This document shows positions 8,115 to 15,984 of a stretch of DNA of 64,000 nt, in pieces. The stretch is from Actinoplanes teichomyceticus ATCC 31121. GTDB lineage: Bacteria > Actinomycetota > Actinomycetes > Mycobacteriales > Micromonosporaceae. The stretch lies in assembly GCF_003711105.1 (NCBI RefSeq), contig NZ_CP023865.1, positions 7,361,001 to 7,425,000 of the forward strand, read 5' to 3'. Each line of letters starts with the position of its first letter. Position 1 is the first letter of the stretch. The translations under genes were made by a program, and so were the position numbers. The notes below the pieces were generated by a model that saw only the letters and a list, made by a program, of their open reading frames with translations, ran no database searches and was not told where the DNA came from.

Positions 8115-8834
8115 ATGGCACAGGTCGATCCCGGACAACTGAGTGGGCTGACCGGATGGGTCGCCTCGGTCATCGACGCGCTCGGCGAGGCAGGCGTCGG
8201 CCTGCTGGTGGCGTTGGAGAATGTGATTCCGCCGATCCCCAGCGAGATCGTCCTGTCCCTGGCCGGTTATCTGGCCAGTGCCGGCCGGGTCGACGTGCTG
8301 CTGGTCTGGCTCGCCGCGACGCTCGGCGCCGTGGTCGGCGCGCTGCTGCTCTACGGGCTCGGGCGTGGGCTCGGCGAGCAGCGGCTGCGCCGCGGGCTGG
8401 ACCGGATCCCGCTGGTGGACCTGGACGACCTGGACAAGGCCGACCGGTGGTTCGCCCGGCACGCCCGGGCCGCCGTGCTGTTCGGCCGCTGCGCGCCGGT
8501 GGTACGCAGCCTGGTGTCCATCCCGGCCGGGGCGGACCGCATGCCGATCAGGCAGTTCACCGTCTTCACCGCGATCGGCAGCGGGGTGTGGAACGCGATC
8601 TTCGTGGGCGCCGGCTACGCCCTGGGCGAGCGCTGGCAGGACGTGGAGCGGTACAGCCACTGGTTCGACTACGCGATCGCCGCGTTCTTCGCGGTCGCGG
8701 TCATCTGGTGGGTGGTCAGGAAGGTGCGCGGCCGCTCCGCGAAGCGACCGCGCACCGGGGACGCCGGACGCGGCCGCCCGGTGGAGCGACCGCGCACCGA
8801 GGACGCCGGGTCAGGCGTCAGAAGCCCGCGCTGA
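8115..8834 (+). CDS. DedA-family membrane protein
   Basis: 239 aa, with the DedA/VTT domain: 'LVALENVIPPIPSEIVLSLAGYL' (split Glu and Pro residues typical of the first re-entrant loop), 'RHARAAVLFGRCAPVVRSLVSIPAGADRM' (Arg and Gly residues of the second re-entrant loop), and C-terminal membrane helices. DedA proteins act as lipid carrier flippases or scramblases in the cytoplasmic membrane (for example undecaprenyl phosphate or phosphatidylethanolamine recycling). The cytosolic tail holds an in-frame 14-codon duplication (RPRTxDAGxG twice; DNA copies at 8743-8767 and 8785-8809). The last 17 bp overlap the convergent chitinase gene tail-to-tail. Confidence 0.85.
   Translation: MAQVDPGQLSGLTGWVASVIDALGEAGVGLLVALENVIPPIPSEIVLSLAGYLASAGRVDVLLVWLAATLGAVVGALLLYGLGRGLGEQRLRRGLDRIPLVDLDDLDKADRWFARHARAAVLFGRCAPVVRSLVSIPAGADRMPIRQFTVFTAIGSGVWNAIFVGAGYALGERWQDVERYSHWFDYAIAAFFAVAVIWWVVRKVRGRSAKRPRTGDAGRGRPVERPRTEDAGSGVRSPR
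8743..8809 (+). repeat. Two-copy in-frame repeat in the DedA 3' end
   Basis: A 25-bp unit at 8743-8767 recurs at 8785-8809 with one mismatch, 42 bp (14 codons) apart, adding a repeated basic/acidic motif to the DedA tail. Confidence 0.8.
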
Positions 8835-10008
8835 CCTTGGTGAAGGCCCAGTCGGACTGGGCGATGCCGGAGCAGTCGGAGACCACGCCGCCACCGGCGC
8901 AGCCGCGGTCGCGGTTGACCGCCCAGAAGGTGAAGCGGGACAGGCCCTTGCTCTTCGCGTAGTCGCGGATCCGGGTCCAGGTGTCCACCGAGGTGACCTC
9001 CTGCTGGTCGGAGAGACCGTTCATGCCGGAGATGCCCATGTGCGAGTACGCCTGCGCGTCGGTGTAGCCGAACGTGCTCTTCAGGGTGTTCTTCAGGCCC
9101 TCGGTGGCGCCGACCGTGGCGGCGTACATGTCCGCGCCGCCGCCGAAGTCGAACGGCATCTGGGTGAAGATGTCGATGTTCGCGCCCAGCGCCTTGGCCT
9201 GCTGGATCAGCCGGGTGCCGTAGTAGGTGGGACCGGTCGGCGTGGTGCCGAACGTGACGATGGTCTTCACCGACGGGTTGTTGGCCTTGATGATCTTGAG
9301 GGCGCCGAGGATCCGGTCCTGGACCGCGGTGTTCTCGAACTCGTCGGTGTTCTCGATGTCGATGTCGATCGCCTTCAGGCCGAACGCGTTGATCACCTTC
9401 TGGTACGCCCCGGCGAGGGCCTCCGCGGTGGCGCAGTTCGGGCCGAGCTTGTTGCCGCTCCAGCCGCCGATCGACGGGACCACGTCCGCGCCGGCCGCCT
9501 TGACCTGCGCGATGTAGTTGGCGTGCACGCCGCCGGTCAGCCCGGACTCACCGTCCCACGCCGGGTTGCAGCCGCCGCTGGCCAGCACGAACGCGATGGT
9601 GAAGGACTTGACCCCGGTGGCGTTGACGACCGTGGCCGGCGCCGGCGGGTTACCCCAGCCGGGGTAGACGTACGGCGCCGAGGCCATCTTGGTCCCGGTC
9701 GACGGCGGTGTGGTGGGCGAGCTGGTCGGGGGCGTGGTCGGCGTGGTGCCGCCGCCACAGACGCCGTTGTCGGCCCAGACGTCCCACTGACCGCTGTGGG
9801 TGGCCGGCGACTCGTTCTGGGTCCACCACTTGGCGGTGTAGTTGTGGCCGTTCTGCGAGGCCACGTTGTCCTTGACATAGGTGGCGGTCGGGCTCCAGGC
9901 GGCGGCGCACGCGACGGCGGCGTTGGACACCGTCATCGGGAGGACGGCCACGGCCGTACCGGCCGTGGCGACTGCCGAGACTAGAGCGATCTTCCTGCTC
10001 AATTTCAC
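8818..10008 (-). CDS. Secreted GH18 chitinase with N-terminal CBM5/12 chitin-binding module
   Basis: 396 aa. Signal peptide (residues 1-31), chitin-binding module with the aromatic 'HNYTAKWWTQNESP' (about 36-80), a Thr/Pro linker (88-107), then a GH18 barrel of the ChiA1/ChiD-like single-domain type ('SFTIAFVLASGGCNPAWDG', 'VVPSIGGWSG'). The catalytic strand reads AIDIDIEN with Asp215, Asp217 and proton donor Glu219; the first Asp of the canonical DxxDxDxE is a Lys here. It should cleave beta-1,4-N-acetylglucosamine links outside the cell. Only 33 bp separate it from the upstream chitinase, so they are probably co-transcribed. Its 3' end overlaps dedA by 17 bp. Confidence 0.9.
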   Translation of the reverse strand: MKLSRKIALVSAVATAGTAVAVLPMTVSNAAVACAAAWSPTATYVKDNVASQNGHNYTAKWWTQNESPATHSGQWDVWADNGVCGGGTTPTTPPTSSPTTPPSTGTKMASAPYVYPGWGNPPAPATVVNATGVKSFTIAFVLASGGCNPAWDGESGLTGGVHANYIAQVKAAGADVVPSIGGWSGNKLGPNCATAEALAGAYQKVINAFGLKAIDIDIENTDEFENTAVQDRILGALKIIKANNPSVKTIVTFGTTPTGPTYYGTRLIQQAKALGANIDIFTQMPFDFGGGADMYAATVGATEGLKNTLKSTFGYTDAQAYSHMGISGMNGLSDQQEVTSVDTWTRIRDYAKSKGLSRFTFWAVNRDRGCAGGGVVSDCSGIAQSDWAFTKVSAGF

Positions 10009-10041
10009 GGGGAACTCCGAGGGGGGTGCGGGGGTGCGGGA

Positions 10042-11319
10042 TCAGGGAAGGGTGGTGAGGTGCGGATCGACCGTGGCGGCCCAGTTGTTGCCGTTGGTGA
10101 CGTCCCAGTTGATCGACCAGGTCATCGCGCCACGGATGCCCGGGTAGGTGGCCGGCGGCTTGAAGCTGCCGCAGTTGGTGCCGCGAGCCAGGCAGTCCAG
10201 GGCGGCGTTGACCACCGACGGGGCGACGTATCCGCCGCCGGCGGCCTGGGTGCTGGCCGGCAGGCCGAGGGCGACCTGGTCCGGCCGGAGCCCGTTCTGG
10301 GTCTGGATGCACGCGAGGGCGACCAGGAAGTTCTCGGTGCCCTGGCTGTACGCCGCGTTCTGGTCGCAGCCGAGCATCGACCCGGAGTTGTAGAACTGGG
10401 TGTGTACGACGGTCAGGATGTCCTTGATCGCCAGCGCCAGCGCGAAATACGACGAGCCGGGGCTCTGCATGTCGATGGTCTGCGGCGCCATCGTGATGAT
10501 CAGGTTGGCGCCGGCCTTGCCGCGCAGCGTGCGCAGGGCGCTCGCCATGTAGGTCGGGTTGAGCCCGTTCTCCAGGTCGATGTCCACGCCGTCGAAGCCG
10601 TACTTCTGGATCAGCGAGTAGACCGAGTTGGCGAAGTTGGTGGCCGCCTCGGCGCTGGCGACGCTGACCGTGCCCTTCTCGCCGCCGACCGAGATGATCA
10701 CCTTCTTGCCGCGCGCGTGCAGCGTGGCGATGTCCGCCTTGAACTGCGCGTCGGTGTAGCCGCCGACCGCGCCGGCCAGCCCCGGGTCGAGGGTGAAGGA
10801 GACCGCGCCGGGGGTGGCGGTGGCGTCCGCGAACGCGACCGCGATCAGGTCGTACGTGGCGGGGACGTCGGCCAGCTTGAGGGCGGCCGCGCCGTTGACG
10901 AAGTTCTGCCAGTACCCGGTGAGGAAGTGCGCCGGCAGGGCGCCGGTCCCGGTCGGCTGCGTGGCCGGCGGGGTCGTCGGCGAGCTGGTCGGTGACGAGG
11001 TCGGCTTCGACGTGGGCGCGGAGGTCGGCTTCGAGGTGGGCGACGACGTCGGCGTAGTCGTGCCGCCGCACGCGCCGTTGTCGATCCAGACGTCCCACTG
11101 GCCACTGTGGGTGGCCGGCGACTCGTTCTGGGTCCACCACTTGGCGGTGTAGTTGTGGCCGTTCTGCGAGGCCACGTTGTCCTTGACGTAGACCGCGGTC
11201 GAGCTCCACGCCGGGGCGCACGCGGCGGCCGCGGAGGCGTCCGCGGCGAACCACGTCGCCGTGCCGGCGGCGGCCACCGCGGTGACCGTCGCGAAGAGTA
11301 CCGATCGGGAGCGCTTCAT
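10042..11319 (-). CDS. Secreted GH18 chitinase with CBM5/12 module
   Basis: 425 aa from the ATG at 11319, chosen because AGGAAGGA lies just upstream and the encoded N-terminus is a clean signal peptide (KRSRSVLFATVTAVAAAG); an in-frame start at 11355 would add non-signal residues. After the CBM5/12 module (about 32-85) comes a Ser/Pro/Thr-Lys linker with repeated TSKPTS units, then a GH18 domain with an intact DGVDIDLE motif (Asp243, Asp246, Asp248, Glu250) and 'FLTGYWQNF' typical of Streptomyces ChiC/D-like chitinases. Exported endo- or exochitinase. First gene of a likely two-chitinase operon. Confidence 0.9.
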   Translation of the reverse strand: MKRSRSVLFATVTAVAAAGTATWFAADASAAAACAPAWSSTAVYVKDNVASQNGHNYTAKWWTQNESPATHSGQWDVWIDNGACGGTTTPTSSPTSKPTSAPTSKPTSSPTSSPTTPPATQPTGTGALPAHFLTGYWQNFVNGAAALKLADVPATYDLIAVAFADATATPGAVSFTLDPGLAGAVGGYTDAQFKADIATLHARGKKVIISVGGEKGTVSVASAEAATNFANSVYSLIQKYGFDGVDIDLENGLNPTYMASALRTLRGKAGANLIITMAPQTIDMQSPGSSYFALALAIKDILTVVHTQFYNSGSMLGCDQNAAYSQGTENFLVALACIQTQNGLRPDQVALGLPASTQAAGGGYVAPSVVNAALDCLARGTNCGSFKPPATYPGIRGAMTWSINWDVTNGNNWAATVDPHLTTLP

Positions 11320-11347
11320 CGCTGTCCTTCCTGCGCCGCCGGTGAGA

Positions 11348-11375
11348 TACGTCAATCTTTAGGACTGTTAACAGT
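11348..11375 (-). promoter_or_regulatory. Chitinase operon control region
   Basis: A perfect 12-bp palindrome ACTGTTAACAGT (11364-11375) lies 45 bp upstream of the chitinase ATG, next to TACGTCAATCTTT (11348-11360), whose complement contains a TTGACG -35-like hexamer. The palindrome is a likely repressor or activator site; it does not match the DasR consensus. Confidence 0.45.
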
Positions 11376-11436
11376 GGAAGTAAAGAGGGGGAGCACCTTA
11401 AACATCCTTAAAACTCGATCCGTGACCGCGACACGA

Positions 11437-11476
11437 CGATGGGCCGCAACCGCAGGTCAGCGGCCACGGCCCATCG
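11437..11476 (-). terminator. Terminator after the GH16 gene
   Basis: Exact 10-bp arms CGATGGGCCG (11437-11446) and CGGCCCATCG (11467-11476) 20 bp after the GH16 stop; the loop can form an additional inner GGCCGC/GCGGCC pairing. Confidence 0.6.
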
Positions 11477-11496
11477 ATTTCGGTCGTTAAAAGTTT

Positions 11497-12861
11497 TTAC
11501 CGGCGGAACTGGAACCAGTTCACGTTGACGAAATCAGCGGGCTGCCCGCTGGTGAAGGTCAGATAGACCGTGTGAGTTCCGGTCACCCCGGAGACGTTGC
11601 CCGGGATCGAGGTCCAGTTCTGCCAGCCACCGGTGGAGCCCAGGGCGAAACTGCCGATCGGGGCGTTGCTCCGGCTGTCCAGGCGCACCTCGACCAGCCC
11701 GCTCACCCCGGCGGCCGCACCGGACGCGACCCGGGCCACGAAGTCCTTCACCCCGCCGGTCCCGAAGTTCACGTTGCTGAACTGCAGCCAGTCACCGTTG
11801 CCGATGTAGCCGACGTCCTGGCCGCCCTCGGAGCAGGTCTCCACCTGCACCCCGGCCGAGGCGTTGAAGGACTCGGCCTGGATCTGCGCGTACGCGTCGC
11901 GGGTCGAGCCGGTGGGCGGCGGGGTGGTCGGCGTGCCGCCGCCGCCGGACTGGTACACCGCCACGTAGTCGACCAGCATCGGCACCCCGGACTGGGTGGC
12001 CGCGGTCGGGCCGCCGCCGAACGCCGCCGGGAAGCCGCCGCCGATCGCCACGTTGAGGATCACGAACATCCCGTGGTGGGTGGCGTTGTTCCAGGTGGTG
12101 GCGTCGATCTGGGACGAGTTCAGGGTGAAGTAGTTGACGCCGTCCAGGTACCACCGCAGCTGTTCCGGCGACGTGCTGCGGTCGAACTCGATCGCGTACG
12201 TGTGGAAGCCGGTCTGGCAGCCGGAGCAGGCTCGCTCACCGCTGGTGAGGCCGGTCGTCTCGTTGCAGACGCCGCCCGGGTTGGTCCCGCAGTGCAGCGC
12301 GGCGAAGACCGAGGACCGGCCGTTGATGTCCTCCATGATGTCCCACTCGCCGATGCCCGGCCAGTTCGTCGCGCCCACCGGGCGGGCGGCGTCGCCGAGC
12401 GCCCAGAACGCCGGCCAGTACCCGGCGGCCGCGGCGCCGCTCACATTCGGCTGCTGCAGGCGGGCCTCGATCCGTACCCGGCCGCCGGCCGGCGCGGCGA
12501 AGTCGGTGCGCTGGGTCTCCACCCGGCCCGAGGTCCACCGGCCGGCCGCGTCCCGGATCGGCTTGATCACCAGGTTGCCGCCGCCGTCCTGGTAGACGTT
12601 CGCGGTGGAGTCGGTCATCGTCTCGATCTCGCCGGTGCCCCAGTTGGCCGCGCCGCCGGGATAGCCGGTGCCGATGGCATAGAGCCAGTTCGACCGGTTC
12701 AGCCCGGTCCCGGCCGCGCCGGTGAAGTCGTCGCTGAACACCAGCGACATGCCGGACGGCGGAGGCGGGACGGCCGCCTCCGCCTGGGCCACGAACGTCA
12801 TGGACGCGCCGACGGTCAGCGCGGCCGCGGTGAGCGTGAGGATGCGTCGAGGAGCTGCCAT
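11497..12861 (-). CDS. Secreted GH16 beta-1,3-glucanase (laminarinase-like) with CBM6
   Basis: 454 aa from the ATG at 12861, which is followed by a signal peptide (residues 1-30). The GH16 catalytic motif GEWDIMED holds nucleophile Glu172, Asp174 and acid/base Glu177; 'AGYWPAFWALG' and 'GMFVILNVAIGGGFP' are typical laminarinase strands. After a short Pro/Thr linker, the last 130 residues form a CBM6-like beta-sandwich ('AESFNASAGVQVETCSEGG', 'NVNWFQFR'). It should degrade fungal or algal beta-1,3-glucans outside the cell. Its promoter carries a CebR/LacI-type palindrome, which implies induction by oligosaccharides. Same strand as, but separately terminated from, the chitinases. Confidence 0.9.
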   Translation of the reverse strand: MAAPRRILTLTAAALTVGASMTFVAQAEAAVPPPPSGMSLVFSDDFTGAAGTGLNRSNWLYAIGTGYPGGAANWGTGEIETMTDSTANVYQDGGGNLVIKPIRDAAGRWTSGRVETQRTDFAAPAGGRVRIEARLQQPNVSGAAAAGYWPAFWALGDAARPVGATNWPGIGEWDIMEDINGRSSVFAALHCGTNPGGVCNETTGLTSGERACSGCQTGFHTYAIEFDRSTSPEQLRWYLDGVNYFTLNSSQIDATTWNNATHHGMFVILNVAIGGGFPAAFGGGPTAATQSGVPMLVDYVAVYQSGGGGTPTTPPPTGSTRDAYAQIQAESFNASAGVQVETCSEGGQDVGYIGNGDWLQFSNVNFGTGGVKDFVARVASGAAAGVSGLVEVRLDSRSNAPIGSFALGSTGGWQNWTSIPGNVSGVTGTHTVYLTFTSGQPADFVNVNWFQFRR

Positions 12862-12898
12862 GGGGCACGCCTTTCCGAGGGGGCGGGGACGCAGACGT

Positions 12899-12910
12899 GA
12901 GAGCGCTCTC
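12899..12910 (-). promoter_or_regulatory. LacI/CebR-like operator upstream of the GH16 gene
   Basis: GAGAGCGCTCTC is a perfect 12-bp palindrome 38 bp before the GH16 ATG. Known CebR/CelR sites (TGGGAGCGCTCCCA) share the AGCGCT core and symmetric purine flanks. The regulator is not in the window. Confidence 0.6.
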
Positions 12911-12943
12911 TGGCAAAGATTGCACGCTTGTTTCGCACACTTG

Positions 12944-13663
12944 TCAACGTTCGTCGATCGCTGCGGTCTCCGTCCGCCTGACGAGCCGCCGTCGAACCGC
13001 CTGCTCACCGGCGGTCCACACCGAGGAGGTGACCAGGTAGACGCCACCGGCCAGCGGCAGCCAGGCCACCGCCAGCACGCTCAGCCAGGGCAAATATTTC
13101 ATCATGGTGACCGTCAGCGTGGCCGCCCGCTGCGCCTCACCGGAGCCCGGCGGCACCGCGTCGTGCCGGGCGGCCGCGACCGCCCGGCTCGACGACCACC
13201 AGGCGGTCACCGCGGCCAGCGCCAGCAGCCCGGCAAAGACCGGCAGGCCGGCGCCCAGGTGCGCGGTCAGCGGCACGCCGGCGATCGTCCCGGCGGGCGG
13301 ATCCAGCGCCACCCGGTACATGACCATGAAGAACGGCGCCTGGGCCAGCGCGGGCAGCAGCCCGGCGAACGGGCCGACGCCGTGCTCACGCTGCAACGCG
13401 AGGGTCGCGGTGGCCAGCTCCACCGGGTCACGATGCCTGCGGCGCAACTGCGCCAGCTGCGGGGCGAGGACCGCCCGGCGGCGCTCGGCCCGGATCTGCA
13501 GGTAGGTGAGCGGGGTCAGGCCGGCACGCACGAGCAGGGTGAAAGCGACGATCGCGAGCGCCGGGGCGAGCCCGCCGGCGAACGGGTCGAGGAACCCGGC
13601 GAGGCCGGTGATGGCGGCGTGCGCGGCGTCGACGACGGCGTGGAACGGACTGGCGACAGACAT
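12944..13663 (-). CDS. YidC/Oxa1-family membrane insertase paralogue
   Basis: 239 aa from the ATG at 13663 (AGGGGG ribosome site 9 bp before it). It has the Oxa1 core: 'AIVAFTLLVRAGLTPLTYLQIRAERR' with the conserved Arg of the hydrophilic groove, a helical hairpin 'LAQLRRRHRDPVELATATLALQRE', then 'LPALAQAPFFMVMYRV' and two more spans. It lacks the large periplasmic domain, as is usual in Gram-positives. Because it sits with a small membrane gene and not beside rnpA/jag, it is a second, accessory YidC. Possible role: insertion of particular small membrane proteins. Confidence 0.8.
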   Translation of the reverse strand: MSVASPFHAVVDAAHAAITGLAGFLDPFAGGLAPALAIVAFTLLVRAGLTPLTYLQIRAERRRAVLAPQLAQLRRRHRDPVELATATLALQREHGVGPFAGLLPALAQAPFFMVMYRVALDPPAGTIAGVPLTAHLGAGLPVFAGLLALAAVTAWWSSSRAVAAARHDAVPPGSGEAQRAATLTVTMMKYLPWLSVLAVAWLPLAGGVYLVTSSVWTAGEQAVRRRLVRRTETAAIDER

Positions 13664-13810
13664 GGACGTACCCCCTGGGGTCCGAAGCGATGGGACACCG
13701 AGGCGGCGGTCTGACACTCACCCCGGCCCACCCGCCGGGGCCGGCGACGGCGGCGCGGGGCCGCGGGCACGCCGCCCCGGATCGCCGGAGACGCACGGCC
13801 CCCGGATCGC

Positions 13811-14064
13811 CGGGCCGCAGGCCGGGCCACCGGACCGCAGGCCGGGCCACCGGACCGCAGGCCGGGCCACCGGACCGCAGGCCGGGCCACCGGGCCGCAG
13901 GCCGGGCCACCGGACCGCCGGGCCGCAGACCGGGCCGCCGGGCCGCAGACCGGGCCGCCGGGCCGCAGGCCGGGCCACCGGACCGCAGGCCGGGCCACCG
14001 GACCGCCGGGCCGCAGACCGGGCCGCCGGGCCGCAGACCGGGCCGCCGGGCCGCCGGGGCGCAG
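13811..14064. repeat. 20-bp GC-rich minisatellite
   Basis: About twelve copies of a 20-bp unit (core GCCGGGCCACCGGACCGCAG) with variants in which CAC becomes GCC and GCAGG becomes GCAGA. One or two half-unit slips disturb the phase. It lies between the YidC-like gene start and the 3' end of the 90-aa membrane gene. Confidence 0.9.
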
Positions 14065-14181
14065 GGCCCGCCGCGGGCACGCTGGTCTCGGGTGTGGACC
14101 GGAGACTCAGGGCCGCGGTCGAAGTGCGAGCGCGGGCAAGGCGCGGGCCGGGCAAGGCGCGGGCGCAGACACGGCGCGGAC

Positions 14182-14277
14182 GGGATGCGGGCACGGCGGG
14201 GCAAGGCGCGAGCGGGATGCGGGCACGGCGGGGCAAGGCGCGAGCGGGGTGCGGGCACGGCGGGGCAGGGCGCGGGC
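14182..14277. repeat. 32-bp tandem repeat, three copies
   Basis: Units begin at 14182, 14214 and 14246; each contains GCGGGCACGGCGGGGCA. Ends 30 bp before the stop of the 90-aa membrane gene. Confidence 0.85.
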
Positions 14278-14306
14278 GCGGTCAGCGGGACGGCGCCGGT
14301 GCGAGG

Positions 14307-14579
14307 TCAGACAGCCGCGGGGTACGGCGTCGGCGCGCGGGGCCGGGGGCGGCCGGGCGCGCCGGGGTCGAGCAGGCGCCGGGCCGACGTGCGGAACCGG
14401 CGGGCGACCGCGCGCAGCCCCGGCAACAGCCACCTGGCCAGCACCGGGACCGCGACGGCGGCGACCACCAGCAGCGCCGCGGCGACCAGGGCCAGCGCCA
14501 GCACCAGGCGCGGTCCGCTGCTCAGGCCGGGCTGCAGCAGGGCGGAACCCGCCAGCGCCCAGTACCCGAGAAGCAGCAT
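14307..14579 (-). CDS. Small membrane protein (90 aa), possibly DUF6412
   Basis: Starting at the ATG at 14579 the product has two membrane spans: residues 1-18 ('MLLLGYWALAGSALL') and 26-50 (an Ala/Leu/Val-rich helix), followed by a strongly basic cytosolic tail ('RAVARRFRTSARRLLDPG'). I recall similar short proteins (DUF6412) encoded beside accessory YidC genes in actinobacteria, and here it is in the same orientation 640 bp upstream of one, which would fit a client or partner of that insertase. This assignment is from memory and weak. Confidence 0.55.
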   Translation of the reverse strand: MLLLGYWALAGSALLQPGLSSGPRLVLALALVAAALLVVAAVAVPVLARWLLPGLRAVARRFRTSARRLLDPGAPGRPRPRAPTPYPAAV

Positions 14580-14683
14580 GGGCCGCAGCCTAGCCGGACC
14601 GGTCAACCGGCCCGCCCCGGTTCTCCGCCGCCCCACGCTGAGCTGCGGTTTCCTGGCGGATCGCGTCGGGTACCAGCAGTCGC

Positions 14684-15844
14684 ATGGAAGCCGCTGCCGA
14701 GGGCACGACGACGATCTCCCCCACGCTCGCCGAGCGCGCCGAACGGCGTGACCTGCTCACCCTGGGCGTCGAGGAGGAATACCTGCTGGTCGACGCGGTC
14801 GAGCCACGCGGCGTGGAGACCGTCGAGGCGGTGCTCGACGAGGTGCCCGAGCAGCTGCGGCCCAGCGTCCAGCACGAGTACGTGCGCAGCCAGATCGAGG
14901 TGGCCAGCCCACCGCAGCTGGAGCTGACCGGTCTCCACGAGTCGATGAGCCGGCTGCGCACCGGGCTGGCCGACGCCGCCGAGCGGGCCGGCTCCCGGCT
15001 GGTCGCGGTCGGCGCCGGCCCGGCCGCCGGGCCGAACGCCCGGCTGGTGGACAAACCGCGGTACCACCGGATGCGGGAGCGCTTCGGCGACCTCTCCCCC
15101 GGACAGGGCCTGTGCGGCACCCACGTGCACGTGAGCATCCCGGACCCCGAGACCGGCGTGCAGGTGCTCAATCACCTGCGGCCCTGGCTGCCCACGTTGC
15201 AGGCGGCGACGGCCAACTCGCCGCTGTCCGCCGGGCACGACACGGGGTACGCCAGCTGGCGCTCGATGATGTGGGAGCGCTGGCCGACCGTCGGGCCCAC
15301 CCCGTACCTGAACTCCCACGAGCACTACCTGACGCTGATCGCGGACCTCGAGGCGAGCGGCGCGATGCTCGACGAGGGGATGCTTTACTGGTACGCCCGG
15401 CTCTCCGCGAACTACCCGACCGTGGAGATCCGGATGGGCGACGTGATGCCCACCGTGGACGACGCGATCCTGCTCGCCGCGCTGGCCCGGGCCCTGGTCG
15501 CCACGCTGCTGCACGAGGTGCGCGACGGGGTGGCCGCGCCGGACGTGCCGCACCCGCTGCTGATGGCCGCGCACTGGCGTGCGGCCAAGGACGGCCTGGA
15601 GGGGCAGGGCATCGACCTGGCCACCCGGGAACCCCGGCCGGCCTGGCGGCTGCTGCGCCAGCTCGTCGACTACGTACGCCCGGAACTGGAACGGCACGGC
15701 GACCTGGAGATGACCACCGACCTGCTCGACCGGTTGCGCTCGCACGGGACCGGGGCGGCGCGCCAGCGGGTCCTGCTCGCCAAGGGCGCCCGGGTCGACG
15801 AGGTGGTGGACTGGCTGGCCCGGGCGACCCGCGGCGAGACGTGA
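14684..15844 (+). CDS. YbdK-type carboxylate-amine ligase (glutamate-cysteine ligase family 2)
   Basis: 386 aa, the usual length. The family signature 'LTLGVEEEYLLVD' (residues 25-37) supplies the ATP/Mg-binding glutamates; 'GLCGTHVHVSIPD' and 'ANSPLSAGHDTGYASWR' are further GCS2 landmarks, and 'TVEIRMGDVMPTVDD' is the C-terminal active-site strand. YbdK proteins have weak glutamate-cysteine ligase activity in vitro, but actinobacteria use mycothiol, so the physiological product here is probably another gamma-glutamyl or amide compound. Divergent from the 90-aa membrane gene. Downstream is a 140-bp gap with an inverted repeat before the deacetylase gene. Confidence 0.85.
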   Translation: MEAAAEGTTTISPTLAERAERRDLLTLGVEEEYLLVDAVEPRGVETVEAVLDEVPEQLRPSVQHEYVRSQIEVASPPQLELTGLHESMSRLRTGLADAAERAGSRLVAVGAGPAAGPNARLVDKPRYHRMRERFGDLSPGQGLCGTHVHVSIPDPETGVQVLNHLRPWLPTLQAATANSPLSAGHDTGYASWRSMMWERWPTVGPTPYLNSHEHYLTLIADLEASGAMLDEGMLYWYARLSANYPTVEIRMGDVMPTVDDAILLAALARALVATLLHEVRDGVAAPDVPHPLLMAAHWRAAKDGLEGQGIDLATREPRPAWRLLRQLVDYVRPELERHGDLEMTTDLLDRLRSHGTGAARQRVLLAKGARVDEVVDWLARATRGET

Positions 15845-15892
15845 CCGCGGAACGTGTCCCGCGTGGATCACATCAGATATTACCCGTGGCGG

Positions 15893-15926
15893 CACATTTG
15901 GTGAGCAGCGCAAACCACCATATGTG
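15893..15926 (+). promoter_or_regulatory. Inverted repeat upstream of the deacetylase gene
   Basis: CACATTTGGTG (15893-15903) and CACCATATGTG (15916-15926) are complementary at 10 of 11 positions around 12 nt; possible operator or hairpin 59 bp before the ATG. Confidence 0.4.
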
Positions 15927-15984
15927 ACGGTGCGATGACTGATCTGGTATCGCGCTGGATCTTGCTGCACGGTAGGCATGACGA

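Noticed and set aside
11348..11375. DasR site for the chitinases
   Set aside because: The palindrome ACTGTTAACAGT does not fit the ACTGGTCTAGACCA-type consensus.
13516..14258. Several overlapping frames inside the 20-bp minisatellite (Gly/Pro/Arg repeats)
   Set aside because: All six frames are open because the unit has no stop; no ribosome site or conserved end.
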